Assembly: GCA_046330415.1 (NCBI GenBank)
Contig: JAXLSW010000008.1
Coordinates: 229,104 to 293,103, forward strand
Reading direction: 5' to 3'
Length of the DNA: 64,000 nt
Source of the DNA: RHKX01 sp046330415
GTDB lineage: Bacteria; Actinomycetota; Thermoleophilia; Solirubrobacterales; 70-9
Made by a program: the position numbers and the translations under genes. The notes beneath the pieces were generated by a model. It was given only the letters and a program-made list of their open reading frames with translations. It was not told the DNA's origin and did no database searches. Positions 1-9,356 of the stretch are shown here, one piece after another (within the stretch, counting starts at the first letter, position 1; every line of letters begins with the position of its first letter).

Positions 1-3000
1 CGCCTCGACTGCTCGCGCCGTTCTCGCTTTCCTGCTCCCCGGGACGACGCGGCCACTTCAGCGTCGCGCCGTAGGGCTGGGCGGGGTCGGTGGCGGCGAG
101 GATCGTCAGCTCCTCGTCGACGGTCGGGAGCGAGCGCAGGCGCTCGACAGCCCCGGCGAGCGCGAACTGCGCCCCACCGAGGCCCTCGACGAAGTAGCCG
201 CGGCGGGCCGTTCCCAGCACCTCGAGGTTCGAGAGTTCCCCGTATAGAGAGGAGAAGCCGCCGGGGATGCCCTCGGCGAGGACCGTCTCGCGGGTGACGA
301 TCCCGTAGCGCTCCAGCATCAGCTCGGCCTGCGCGCGAAGCTTCGGCCCGGCGGGCGGCGCGTCGCGGAACAGCGACTCGGTCAGCGACCAGCGCCCGGC
401 CACCGCCTGCCCGGCGGCGTTGCGGCGGGCGGAGAAGCGGCGGCCGCGGCGGGCGGCGTTCGTCTCCGACGCCTTCAGGCGCGGGGAGCGCAGCGGCGCG
501 ACCGCGTCGTTGGTCACCTCGCCCGCCCAGGCGAGGTCCCAGAGCGCGGCGTGGAGCTCCTCGCGGCTGCGGCCCTCGGTGAGGAGGTCGGCGACGAGGT
601 CGACCCAGAAGGCGGGACCCTGGCCGAGCCGCTCGCGCAGCCCGTCGTGGAGCTCGCCCTCGGGGCGCTCGAGCTTGACGTTCGCGGGGGGTGGACCGGC
701 GATGCGGACGTCCTCGCGGAAGTAGAAGGCGACCTTGCCGGTGCGGCCGGTCGCGCCGGCGCCGATCCAGACGATCTCCCCCCCGGTCGCGAGCTGATCG
801 AGCCAGACGGGCGAGTAGGCGCCGAGGCGGCGGGGGAGCACGTCGCGCTCCCATGTCTCGGGGGTGAGCGCGACCCCTTGGAGCGGCACGAGCGCCTCGC
901 GCAGGCGGTCTGGACCGGCGCCCGCCGGGCGGTAGGCATCGACGTTCTGCCAGGAGGCAAGGAAACGGGCCAGCTCGGTGCTGTCGGCCGCCTCGACCTC
1001 CTTGCGCAGCACCGCCAGCGACGCGCGGCGGAGCCTTCGCAGGACGTCGGGATCGCACCACTCGCGCTCGCTGCCGCCGGGAAGGAGCTCGCCGCGGATC
1101 AGCTCCCCGCGTGACTCCAGGACCTTCAGCGCCGCGGTCGGATCGACCCCGAAGCGGCGCTGGGGCTGCGCCGTCGGGAAGGGGACATGGGTGCGCGCGT
1201 AGCGGCGCAGCAGCGTCTCCATCGGTTCGTCCACCGGTTCGAGGAACGCGTCGGGGAGGCCGGAGGGGACGTTGACGCCGAGGGCGTCGCGGAAGAGCGC
1301 CGAGTCCTCGGCGGCGATCCAGCGCTCCTCCCCCGCGATCCGCACCTGCACGACCCGCCGCTCGGACTCGAGCTTGGTCAGCATCGACTTCGCCGAGTAG
1401 CCCTCGGCGGTGCGCTCCTCGCACTCCTCCGTCGTCAGGTCGCCCAGGCGGCGGAGGATCTGCTGGAGCTGGTCGCGGTCGATGGCCCGCGCCTGCTCGA
1501 CGCGATGCTGCAGCGAGTCCTCGACGTCCTCCAGCGCGGCCGGGTCGATCAGCTCGCGCAGCTCCTCCTGGCCGAGCAGCTCGCGCAGGAGATCGCGGTC
1601 GAGAGCGAGGGCGGCGGCGCGGCGCTCGGCGTTGGGCGTGTCGCCCTCGTACATGTAGGTGGCGACGTAGTCGAAGAGCAGCGAGCTCGCGAACGGCGAG
1701 GCGGTCTGGGTCTCCACCTCCACCAGCGTGATCCGGCGCGACTTCAGGTCCCGCAGGATCTCCCCGAGCGCGGGCAGGTCGAGCACGTCGCGCAGCACCT
1801 CGCGGTAGGTCTCGAGGGTGACCGGGAAGCGTGGGAAGTCCTTGGCCACCTCGAGCAGCGACTGCGACTTCAGCCGCTGCTGCCACAGCGGCGTGCGCTT
1901 GCCGGGGTATGCGCGTGGGATCAGCAGGGAGCGGCCCGCCGCCTCGCGGAAACGGGCGCCGAAGAGCGCCGAGCCGGAGAGCTCGCCGACGACGAGGTCC
2001 TCGAGCTCGTCGGCGTCGAGCAGTACGAGGTCCGGGGAGGGAGCTTCGTCAGCGTCGGGAAGGTGGACGACGATGCCGTCGTCGGACCAGATCGCGTCGG
2101 CCTCGAGGTCGAACTCGTCGCGGATCCGCGCGGCGAGCGCCAGGCCCCAGGCGGCGTGGACGCGCCCGCCGAAGGGCGAGAGGACGCAGAGCCGCCAGTC
2201 GCCGATCTCGTCCCGGAACCGCTCGACGACGATCGTCTGGTCGGAGGGGACGACGCGGGTCGCCGCCTGCTGCTCGCGCAGGTAGTCGACGAGGTTGCGG
2301 GCCGCGAGCTCGTCGAGGTCGTACTCATCGGCGAGCTGCTCGGGCTCCTTGTTGACGGCCTCGCGGGAGAACTCGCCGATCGCGCGGCCGAGCTCCACCG
2401 GGCGGCCGACGCCCTCCCCGCGCCAGAACGGGACCGCGCCGGGGACGCCGGGTGCGGGGGTGACGATGACGCGGTCGCGTGTGATCTCCTCGATCCGCCA
2501 GCTCGAGGCTCCCAGCAGGAAGACCTGGCCGGCGCGAGCCTCATAGACCATCTCCTCGTCGAGCTCGCCGACCCGGCGGCCATCGGGGAGGTGGACGCCG
2601 TAGAGGCCGCGGTCGGGGATCGTCCCGGCGTTGGTGACGGCGAGCTGGCGGGCGCCTTTGCGGCCGCGGACGGTGCCGGCGGTCCGGTCCCAGACGATGC
2701 GCGGCCTGAGCTCGGAGAAGCGCTCGGACGGGTAGCGGCCGTCGAGCATGTCGAGGACGTTCTCGAGCTGCTCGCGGGAGAGCTCCTTGTAGGGCTCGGT
2801 GGCGGTGACGACCTGCTCGATCTCGTCGACGGTCCACTCGGTCTCGGGCTCGGCCACGATCGAGACGATGTGCTGGGCGAGCACGTCGAGCGGGTTCTGC
2901 GGGATCACCGTCTCCTCGATCTCGCCCGAGCGCATGCGCTTGGCGACGACCGCGCACTCGAGCAGATCGGAGCGGAACTTGGGGAAGATCCGGCCCTTGG

Positions 3001-4405
3001 AGACGGCGCCGAGCTCGTGGCCGGCGCGGCCGACCCGCTGCATGCCGCGGGCGACGGACTTCGGCGACTCGACCTGGATCACGAGATCGACGGCGCCCAT
3101 GTCGAGGCCGAGCTCGAGGCTCGAGGTCGCGACGAGGCAGGGCAGGTCGCCCCGCTTCAGCATCTCCTCGACGACCTCGCGCTCCTCGCGGGCGAGCGAG
3201 CCGTGATGGGCGCGCGCGATCTCCGGATAGCGGTCCAGCGGCGCGGGCGGGCGGGCCTCGGGAGGGCCGGGGGGGCCGGGGACGTCGTCGCCCTCCGCCT
3301 TCGCCTCCTCGACGGCCCCGGCGCCCTCCGCCGCCAGCTCCTCCTCCCAGAGCTCCTCCGCGTTCATCTCGTTCAGGCGCTTGGCGAGGCGCTCGGCGCC
3401 GCGGCGGTTGTTGACGAAGACGATCGTCGAGGTGTGCTCGCGGACGAGCTTCAGCAGCTCGGGGTAGATCGCCGGCCAGATCGAGTTGTGCGGCTGCGTG
3501 TCACCCGGCATCTGGATGCCGCCGGGGGTTCCAGGTCCAGGGGGACCAGGGAGCTGCGGCTCGCCGTCGGCGCCGACGGGGGGCGGCTGCATCCCGACCC
3601 CGGCCATATCGGTCATGTCCTCGACCGGGACGACGATCTCCAGGTCCATCTCCTTGCGGACGCCGGCGTCGACGATCTCGCACTCGCGGCCGGGGCCGAC
3701 GAGGAAGCCGGCGATCCGCTCCAGCGGGCGCTGGGTCGCCGACAGGCCGATGCGCTGCAGCGGCTCCTCCCGTCCCTCGCCGTCGTTGGCCTCGGTGGCG
3801 ACGTGGCGCTCGAGCCGCTCGATCGTCAGCGCCATGTGAGCACCGCGCTTGGTCGGGGCGACGGCGTGGATCTCGTCGACGATCAGGGCCTCGACGTCGG
3901 TGAGGATCTCCCGCGCTCGCGACGTCAGCATCAGATACAGGGACTCGGGCGTGGTGATGAGGATGTCTGGCGGGTTGCGGAGCATCGCCTGGCGGTCCTT
4001 CTGCGGCGTGTCCCCGGTGCGGAGGCCGACCGTCACATCGGCGCCGACCCCCGCGAGCGGCGCGCGCAGGTTGCGCTCGACGTCGTAGGAGAGGGCTTTC
4101 AGCGGAGAGACGTAGACGAGCTGGACGCCCGTGCCCGCGTCGCCGGCGTCGGCACCGGCGTCGGGCGCGGCCTGCTTGCGCTGCGCGATCCGGTCGATTC
4201 CCCAGAGGAAGGCGGCGAGCGTCTTGCCCGAGCCTGTCGGAGCGCAGATCAGGGTGTTGGCGCCGGTCGCGATGACGGGCCAGCCCGCGGTCTGCGCGGG
4301 CGTCGGTCCCGCGAAGGAGCGCGTGAACCAGTCGCGCGTGCGCTCGCTGAAGGCCGCGAGCGGGTCCGCGGAGGTACTCGTTTGCTTCGTCTTCGTCGAG
4401 GCCAT
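1..4405 (-). CDS. lhr: Lhr-type ATP-dependent superfamily 2 helicase (3' end beyond the window edge)
   Basis: Translating the minus strand from the ATG at 4405 gives an open frame of about 1468 codons that runs off the left edge. Residues 31-38 (FAGPTPAQ) form the Q-motif region, APTGSGKT at 55-62 is Walker A, and DEIH at 177-180 is the Walker B/DExH box, with helicase core signatures following. Lhr enzymes are about 1500 aa and are 3'-to-5' DNA translocases that unwind RNA:DNA hybrids, with a helicase core, winged helix and large C-terminal domain; actinobacterial Lhr is linked to DNA repair. The length means nearly the whole protein is inside. A TACCGT box lies 10 nt before the ATG. All plus-strand open frames over 420-4475 are shadows of this gene. 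Confidence 0.93.
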   Translation of the reverse strand, partial: MASTKTKQTSTSADPLAAFSERTRDWFTRSFAGPTPAQTAGWPVIATGANTLICAPTGSGKTLAAFLWGIDRIAQRKQAAPDAGADAGDAGTGVQLVYVSPLKALSYDVERNLRAPLAGVGADVTVGLRTGDTPQKDRQAMLRNPPDILITTPESLYLMLTSRAREILTDVEALIVDEIHAVAPTKRGAHMALTIERLERHVATEANDGEGREEPLQRIGLSATQRPLERIAGFLVGPGRECEIVDAGVRKEMDLEIVVPVEDMTDMAGVGMQPPPVGADGEPQLPGPPGPGTPGGIQMPGDTQPHNSIWPAIYPELLKLVREHTSTIVFVNNRRGAERLAKRLNEMNAEELWEEELAAEGAGAVEEAKAEGDDVPGPPGPPEARPPAPLDRYPEIARAHHGSLAREEREVVEEMLKRGDLPCLVATSSLELGLDMGAVDLVIQVESPKSVARGMQRVGRAGHELGAVSKGRIFPKFRSDLLECAVVAKRMRSGEIEETVIPQNPLDVLAQHIVSIVAEPETEWTVDEIEQVVTATEPYKELSREQLENVLDMLDGRYPSERFSELRPRIVWDRTAGTVRGRKGARQLAVTNAGTIPDRGLYGVHLPDGRRVGELDEEMVYEARAGQVFLLGASSWRIEEITRDRVIVTPAPGVPGAVPFWRGEGVGRPVELGRAIGEFSREAVNKEPEQLADEYDLDELAARNLVDYLREQQAATRVVPSDQTIVVERFRDEIGDWRLCVLSPFGGRVHAAWGLALAARIRDEFDLEADAIWSDDGIVVHLPDADEAPSPDLVLLDADELEDLVVGELSGSALFGARFREAAGRSLLIPRAYPGKRTPLWQQRLKSQSLLEVAKDFPRFPVTLETYREVLRDVLDLPALGEILRDLKSRRITLVEVETQTASPFASSLLFDYVATYMYEGDTPNAERRAAALALDRDLLRELLGQEELRELIDPAALEDVEDSLQHRVEQARAIDRDQLQQILRRLGDLTTEECEERTAEGYSAKSMLTKLESERRVVQVRIAGEERWIAAEDSALFRDALGVNVPSGLPDAFLEPVDEPMETLLRRYARTHVPFPTAQPQRRFGVDPTAALKVLESRGELIRGELLPGGSEREWCDPDVLRRLRRASLAVLRKEVEAADSTELARFLASWQNVDAYRPAGAGPDRLREALVPLQGVALTPETWERDVLPRRLGAYSPVWLDQLATGGEIVWIGAGATGRTGKVAFYFREDVRIAGPPPANVKLERPEGELHDGLRERLGQGPAFWVDLVADLLTEGRSREELHAALWDLAWAGEVTNDAVAPLRSPRLKASETNAARRGRRFSARRNAAGQAVAGRWSLTESLFRDAPPAGPKLRAQAELMLERYGIVTRETVLAEGIPGGFSSLYGELSNLEVLGTARRGYFVEGLGGAQFALAGAVERLRSLPTVDEELTILAATDPAQPYGATLKWPRRPGEQESENGASSRG

Positions 4406-4459
4406 CAACCGATCAACGGTAGCGACCGGCGGGTACCGGCCTCGCCCGTCCACCCGCAC

Positions 4460-4511
4460 CGCCGAACGTACGTAACGGGTCCCCATGGCACCCAGTTCCG
4501 TACGTTCGGCG
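4460..4511. repeat. Dispersed palindromic element, family 1, copy A
   Basis: Perfect 13-bp inverted arms CGCCGAACGTACG (4460-4472) and CGTACGTTCGGCG (4499-4511) enclose a 26-bp centre containing GGGTCCCCATGG. It lies between the divergent lhr and cupin genes. Two further copies (14454-14501, 22695-22740) have the same arms, the same 26-bp spacing and a related centre. A single degenerate arm (TTCGTACGCTCGGCG) follows at about 4536-4550. Confidence 0.85.
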
Positions 4512-4570
4512 TAGCGGCCCGGAGCGGCGCCCAAGTTCGTACGCTCGGCGGGAGCGGCCCGGTCCGAGCC

Positions 4571-4682
4571 CCCACAACTCCCGTCGCCCCGTTCGCACGG
4601 AGGGGCTCGGTGAGTTGGGTGGCCTCAGGCGCCCACAAGTCCCCGGGGGGTGCGCCGGACGATGGGCTCGGGGAGTTGTGGG
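4571..4682. repeat. Dispersed hairpin element, family 2, two tandem copies
   Basis: Two adjacent hairpins share arms of the type CCCACAACTCCC and GGGCTCGGGGAGTTGTGGG. The first spans about 4571-4621 and the second 4631-4682; the outermost ends are also mutually complementary. A close relative, including the loop segment CCGGACGA, is at 25266-25313. The region is otherwise noncoding upstream of the cupin gene. Confidence 0.75.
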
Positions 4683-4717
4683 CGTCGCCGGCATCGAGGA
4701 GACTTGGAGGACCCGTC

Positions 4718-5260
4718 ATGGCGCATCAGGGACAGGAGATCTCGAACCCGCGGACCGGCCAGTGGACGAAGTTCCTCGCGATCGAGCCGGAGCTGATGCG
4801 GATGGAGACGGTGATCCCGCCGACCCCCGATGAGGAGAGCGAGCCACTCCACACCCATCCCCATCAGGAGTCGGGGATGGCGGTGATCAGCGGGGCGCTG
4901 GACTTCGAGGTCGCGGGGGAGCGGAAGTACGTCGCGGCGGGGGAATCGCTCACGATCCCGGCCGGCGTTCCGCATCGGTTCTGGAACGACGGGGCGGAGC
5001 CGGCGCGCGCCACCGGTCACTTCGCGCCCGCCCTCGACATCGCCGGGTTCTTCGAGTACTTCTTCGTTCTCGCCGAGCACGGGCAGCTCGACGAGAAGGG
5101 AATGCCCAAGCCGCTTCCGCTCGTGGCGCTCATCGACCGCTTCGGCGACGAGATCAGGCCCGTCTCGCCGCCGTGGCCGCTGCTCCGCGTCGTCGGCGCA
5201 GCGCTCGGCCCACTCGCGCGCGCCCGTGGCCGCTCGCAGGGCTGGCTACTCGCCGACTGA
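4718..5260 (+). CDS. Cupin-domain protein
   Basis: A 180-aa protein with one cupin barrel: metal-binding motif HTHPHQESG around residues 46-54 and the second motif IPAGVPHRFWNDG around 87-99. The C-terminal 60 residues are hydrophobic to basic (FFEYFFVLAEHG, then a Pro/Trp-rich stretch and Ala/Arg tail) and may contact a membrane. The start is fixed by the Shine-Dalgarno GGAGG at 4706-4710; the open frame continues far upstream only because it overlaps the lhr antisense frame. Cupins of this size may be dioxygenases, isomerases or sugar/flavonoid binders; no substrate can be assigned. It stands alone between repeats and a convergent gene. Confidence 0.85.
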   Translation: MAHQGQEISNPRTGQWTKFLAIEPELMRMETVIPPTPDEESEPLHTHPHQESGMAVISGALDFEVAGERKYVAAGESLTIPAGVPHRFWNDGAEPARATGHFAPALDIAGFFEYFFVLAEHGQLDEKGMPKPLPLVALIDRFGDEIRPVSPPWPLLRVVGAALGPLARARGRSQGWLLAD

Positions 5261-5267
5261 GGGGCGC

Positions 5268-6290
5268 TCAGCGCGGCAGCGTCGGCTCGATCAGCACGCC
5301 CAGCAGCGCGGCGTCTCCCGCCAGGTTGTCGAGGGCGTTGTCGGCGTCGCGCGTGACCGTGATGCGCACCAGCGCGCCGCTGGAGAGCGCCAGGCCGTTG
5401 TAGACGAACGAGTCGACCCGTCCGGCGGCCGTGATCGATCTCACGTCGGCGTCGTTGGAGATGATCGCCGGGGCCGAGAGCAACTGCACGGAGTTGGGGG
5501 TGACCGCCACCGTGTTCGTCGCCCAGCGGACGGCACCGACCGCCGGGCCCGACCACACCAGGGAGAGATCGGTGAGGCCGACGATGCCAGCGGGGAGCTG
5601 GGTGGTGAACGTCGCCGACTCGTCCGTCGCCTGGTCGAAGAGCACCGCCGGCCAGTTGCTCTGAGTCCCCGATGACGCACGCCCGGCCGAGTTGAGCTGC
5701 GCGTCGTCCAGCTCGGCGGCGCTGAGGAAGATCGGATGCTGCGCGTCGGCGATCTCCTCGTCGCCGATCGCGTCGGTGGCGACCTCCGATGAGCCGACGG
5801 CGTTGAGAAGGATCTCGGATGAGCCGACTCCGCCAGTGGCGATCTCGCTGGTACCGACGGCGTCGTCGGCGATCTCCGGGGATCCGATCGCGTCAGGATC
5901 GATCTGCGCGGCATCGAGCGCTCCGCTCAGATCACCGCCCGCGGTCAGGGCGGACTCCCTCACGGCCGGGTTGGGGTAGCTGCCGCTGAGGTCGCCCCCA
6001 GCGGACCCGCTCGGCGGCAGCGAGGTCGGTGAAGCGGGGAGGTCGAGGGACGACTCGTCGATGTCGGCGCCCCCCAGCGCGTCGGGGCCGACGGCGGCGC
6101 TCCCGACAGCGTCCGCGCCGATGTCGAGCGACTTCACCTGCCCGTTCTTGATGTCGCCGGAGTCGACCTTGTTCTTGCCGGGAAGGGCGCTCGCGGTGCC
6201 GCCGGCGAGCACGGCGAACAGGGCCACGTAGCCGACGACGTTGGAGCGGATGTGAGCGCGAATCCCATCGCGATCGTTGGTCTCTCCCAT
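5268..6290 (-). CDS. Membrane-anchored surface protein with repetitive SEI/DEE segments
   Basis: A 340-aa protein. A short basic N-terminus (IRAHIRSN) precedes one hydrophobic helix, VVGYVALFAVLAGGTASA (about residues 18-35), which is an uncleaved anchor or signal peptide. Residues 40-95 carry short motifs (SGDIKNGQVKSLDIGADA), and about 125-185 is a low-complexity run of 9-10-residue units of the type AVGSSEIAT/ATDAIGDEEI. A beta-rich globular tail follows. I know this N-terminal architecture from many Solirubrobacterales proteins of unknown function. A TACGTT box at 6297-6302 lies 6 nt before the ATG, suggesting a leaderless mRNA. It is convergent with the cupin gene, 7 bp away. The function is unknown; a surface role is inferred from the anchor and repeats. 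Confidence 0.85.
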   Translation of the reverse strand: MGETNDRDGIRAHIRSNVVGYVALFAVLAGGTASALPGKNKVDSGDIKNGQVKSLDIGADAVGSAAVGPDALGGADIDESSLDLPASPTSLPPSGSAGGDLSGSYPNPAVRESALTAGGDLSGALDAAQIDPDAIGSPEIADDAVGTSEIATGGVGSSEILLNAVGSSEVATDAIGDEEIADAQHPIFLSAAELDDAQLNSAGRASSGTQSNWPAVLFDQATDESATFTTQLPAGIVGLTDLSLVWSGPAVGAVRWATNTVAVTPNSVQLLSAPAIISNDADVRSITAAGRVDSFVYNGLALSSGALVRITVTRDADNALDNLAGDAALLGVLIEPTLPR

Positions 6291-6296
6291 GGTCCG

Positions 6297-6302
6297 AACG
6301 TA
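6297..6302 (-). promoter_or_regulatory. Candidate -10 box of a leaderless promoter (gene starting at 6290)
   Basis: On the minus strand TACGTT is followed by 6 nt and then the ATG. The box lies inside a single arm (CCGAACGTACG, 6293-6303) of the family 1 palindrome. Confidence 0.45.
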
Positions 6303-6392
6303 CGCCGCCGGGAGATCCCTCGCGAATGTCCGCGCCGAGAACCGAAACGTCCGCGACGCGCGCCCGTAATGACGATCTAGGCTTCTCGCGAG

Positions 6393-9248
6393 TTGGCGTC
6401 GGGAGCTTCGAGATCAGGGGGAGAGCTGCTCGAGCGGAGGAACGAGGTCGCCGCGATCACCGGCGCCCTCGACGAGGCGGCGGCGGGCCGCGGCGGTGTT
6501 CTCCTCCTCGAGGGGACCGCGGGGATCGGCAAGACCCGCCTGCTCTGGGAGCTGCGGCGGCTCGCCGGGGAAAGCGGCTTCGAGGTCCTCGGGGCACGCT
6601 GCGACGAGCTCGAGGAGTCGATCGCCTTCGGCATCGCCGCGCAGCTCCTGACGGCCCCGTTGCAACGGGCCGACCGCGCCCGGCGGGCCGAGCTCCTGGA
6701 GGGCGCGGCCGCCCCCGCTGCGACGCTGCTGCTCGGCGGCGGTGGAGACTCCGAGCCCGCTCCCGTCGGCGACCCGAGCCAGGCGCTCCTGCGCGGCCTC
6801 ACCTGGCTCGTCACGAACCTCGCGCGAAGCGGGCCGGTGGCGTTGCTGATCGACGACGCTCATTGGGCGGACCCGGAATCCCTGCGGTGGCTGAACCATC
6901 TCGAGAAGGGGATCGGAGATCTGCCGGTGCTGGTCGCGGCGACCGTGCGGCGAGGCGAGGCCCCTGCGGCGGAGGAAATACTGCGGACGCTCGTGGCCGC
7001 CGACGAATCGGCCGCGATCTCGCCCGAGCCGCTGTCGCCCGAGGGCAGCGCCGCGCTGCTCGAACGCCGGCTCTCCGCGACACCGAGCCCCGCCCTCGTC
7101 GCGAGCGCCCAGGAGGCGACCGGGGGCAACCCGCTGCTCCTCGACGCGCTCGCGCTCGAGCTCGTCGCCCAGGGCGCCGGGGCCGGGGCGCAGGCGGCCG
7201 AGATGGCGAGCGGCCTGGTGCCCGACTCGATCGTCCGCACCGTCCTCCTGCGGCTGCGGCGCCTGCCCGAGTCGGCGCGCGGGATCGCCGAGGCGTTGAC
7301 GATCCTCGGCGAAGCGCCGCTGACCCGCGCGGCCGAGATGGCGGGCCTGACGCGAGCCGAGGGTGATGCGGGGGTCGAGGCGCTCGAGGCGGCTGAGATG
7401 GTCGAGGGCGAGAAGGTCCTGCGCTTCTCACACCCGATCCTGCGCAGCACGATCTACGAGCAGATCTCACCGCGGCGGCGGCACGCGCGCCACGTGCAGG
7501 CCGCGCGGCTGCTCCACTCCGCCGGAGAGCAGCCGGAGCGGATCGCCCCGCACCTGATCGCCGCCGGCGACGTCGCCATCCCCGGCGGCGCCGAGATCCT
7601 GATCGAGGCGGGCCGGCGCGTGTACGCGCTCGGCGCTCCGGAGGCGACGGTCCGCTACCTGCTGCGGGCCCTCGAGCTCGACCCCGACCCCGGCACCCGC
7701 GCCGAGATCCTGCTGCAGCTCGGCGCGGCCGCGATCCGCTCCCTCGACGGCAGCGCCGTCGGCCACCTCCAGGCCGCGGTGGAGGACGCGACGACCGACG
7801 CGCAGCGACGCTCGGCCCTGATGGAGCTGGCCCGCGCTCACCTCACCGTGCTCGATCTCGATGCAGCCGCCGACACCTTCGAGCGGGCGCTCGCGATCAG
7901 CGAGGGCGACCGCGAGCTCGAGCTCAGCGCGATCGCCGAGCTGGCGTCCGCCGAGCTCAACCTGCATCGCTTCGAGCGGGCCACCGTGAGGATCGACGCC
8001 GCGGTTGCGGGCGTCGGCGGCGAGACCGCGGCCGAGCGCAAGCTCCTGGCCGTCGCCGCGTTCGCTTCCGCGCAGAGCAACGCTCCCGCCGAGCGGACCC
8101 TCGACCTCGCCACCCGCGCGCTCGGCGACGGCGATCTGGTCGCTGAGCAGAGCTGCGCGAGCGTGATCGTCATGGAGGCGCTCTTCGCCCTCGTCCTCGC
8201 CGACGGCGAGGAGCTGCTCGAACGGGAGCTCGAGGTGGCGATCGCCGACGCGCGCGAGCGCGGCTGGCCGATCGGCGTCGCCCTCGCCTCGACCATCAGC
8301 GCCTGGCTGCACATACGCCGCGGCGAGCTCGCCCTCGCCGCCGAGGAGGTGCGCACCGCGTCCGACATCCGCGCCGTCCACGGGGCCACCCCGCTCGATC
8401 CCTTCGTGATCGCCTTCGAAGCCTGGCTGCGCGCCGACGCCGGACGACCCGAGGACGGACTGGCGCTGATCGCCGAACGGCTCCCCGAGGAGACCCCCGA
8501 CGCCGCCGTCTTCCAGCTCCCGCTGCTGGCACGCGGGGTCATGCGGCTGCTCACCGGGAGCAGGGATGAGGGCATCGCCGACGTGATGCTGGTCGGCGAG
8601 CGCGAGCTCCGCTTCGGCGGGCTCACCCCATCGGCGATGGCGTGGCGGACGATCGCGGCGCGCGGGCTGGCGGCCCGCGGGGAGCACGCGCGAGCGCGGG
8701 AGCTCGCCGCGGAGGAGCTGGAGCTGGCGGAGGCGCTCGGCACCGAGCGGGCGATCGGGATCGCCCGCCGCGGCGTCGCGCTGGTCGGGGACGAGGAGCG
8801 CAGGATCGCCGGCCTCGAGGAGGCCGTCGAGCACCTGCGGCGCTCGAGCGCGCGCCTCGACCTGGCCCGAACGCTTGTTGAGCTCGGCGTCGCGATGCGC
8901 CACGCCAAACGACCGCGGGAGGCGCGCGAGCCGCTGCGCGAGGCGGTCGAGCTGGCGCGGGCCTGTGGTTCAGCCGCGGTCGAACGGCGCGCCCTCGACG
9001 AGCTCGGCGCCGCCGGGGAGGGCGGCCACGACGACGCTGCAGCGGCGCTCGGGGGACTGACACCGAGCGAGCTCAGGGTGGCCCGGATGGCCGTCGCCGG
9101 CATGTCCAACCGCGACATCGCGGCGGAGCTCGACGTCGGTGAGCGCACGGTCGAGGTTCACCTCACGCGCACCTATCGCAAGCTCGGGGTGAGGAACCGG
9201 CGAGCGCTGATCGACGAGCGCGGCGGGGAGCTGTCGGCCGCCGACTAG
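6393..9248 (+). CDS. LAL-type regulator: AAA ATPase with C-terminal LuxR helix-turn-helix
   Basis: A 951-aa protein. N-terminal ATPase: Walker A GTAGIGKT at residues 41-48 and a Walker B-like LLIDDAHWAD near 150-160. The long middle consists of Ala/Leu/Glu-rich helical repeats resembling the TPR-like arms of MalT-type regulators. The last 65 residues form a LuxR HTH (LTPSELRVARMAVAGMSNRD, then IAAELDVGERTVEVHLTRTY). Such proteins are ATP-dependent activators that oligomerise on an inducer. The TTG at 6393 is chosen because Walker A then sits at the usual distance; no Shine-Dalgarno is seen, but TAGGCT at 6378-6383 lies 9 nt upstream, compatible with a leaderless mRNA. It could regulate the secreted-protein operon that follows, but this is only positional. 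Confidence 0.9.
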   Translation: MASGASRSGGELLERRNEVAAITGALDEAAAGRGGVLLLEGTAGIGKTRLLWELRRLAGESGFEVLGARCDELEESIAFGIAAQLLTAPLQRADRARRAELLEGAAAPAATLLLGGGGDSEPAPVGDPSQALLRGLTWLVTNLARSGPVALLIDDAHWADPESLRWLNHLEKGIGDLPVLVAATVRRGEAPAAEEILRTLVAADESAAISPEPLSPEGSAALLERRLSATPSPALVASAQEATGGNPLLLDALALELVAQGAGAGAQAAEMASGLVPDSIVRTVLLRLRRLPESARGIAEALTILGEAPLTRAAEMAGLTRAEGDAGVEALEAAEMVEGEKVLRFSHPILRSTIYEQISPRRRHARHVQAARLLHSAGEQPERIAPHLIAAGDVAIPGGAEILIEAGRRVYALGAPEATVRYLLRALELDPDPGTRAEILLQLGAAAIRSLDGSAVGHLQAAVEDATTDAQRRSALMELARAHLTVLDLDAAADTFERALAISEGDRELELSAIAELASAELNLHRFERATVRIDAAVAGVGGETAAERKLLAVAAFASAQSNAPAERTLDLATRALGDGDLVAEQSCASVIVMEALFALVLADGEELLERELEVAIADARERGWPIGVALASTISAWLHIRRGELALAAEEVRTASDIRAVHGATPLDPFVIAFEAWLRADAGRPEDGLALIAERLPEETPDAAVFQLPLLARGVMRLLTGSRDEGIADVMLVGERELRFGGLTPSAMAWRTIAARGLAARGEHARARELAAEELELAEALGTERAIGIARRGVALVGDEERRIAGLEEAVEHLRRSSARLDLARTLVELGVAMRHAKRPREAREPLREAVELARACGSAAVERRALDELGAAGEGGHDDAAAALGGLTPSELRVARMAVAGMSNRDIAAELDVGERTVEVHLTRTYRKLGVRNRRALIDERGGELSAAD

Positions 9249-9259
9249 GCCCGAGCTGA

Positions 9260-9272
9260 GGGGTCAGACCCT
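9260..9272. repeat. GGGGTCAGACCCT palindrome (family 5, short copy)
   Basis: GGGTC-A-GACCC palindrome shared with the 20-bp copies at 18555-18574 and 50770-50789. It is followed by irregular GTTTCGG repeats to about 9310. The interval 9249-9356 has no gene. Confidence 0.6.
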
Positions 9273-9343
9273 CCGTTTCGGTCGCCTGTTTCGGGCGTTT
9301 CGGTTTTCGGCGCCTGCCCTCGGCCCACCCGCACCGGCGGGGC

Positions 9344-9349
9344 TAGGTT
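9344..9349 (+). promoter_or_regulatory. Candidate -10 box, leaderless promoter of the secreted-protein operon
   Basis: TAGGTT is followed by 7 nt and the ATG at 9357. No Shine-Dalgarno precedes that ATG. Confidence 0.5.
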
Positions 9350-9356
9350 CGCCCCG

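Noticed and set aside
1187..5260. A 1357-codon plus-strand open frame
   Set aside because: Antisense shadow of lhr up to about 4400; only its last 181 codons, from the ATG at 4718 with a Shine-Dalgarno, encode a recognisable cupin.
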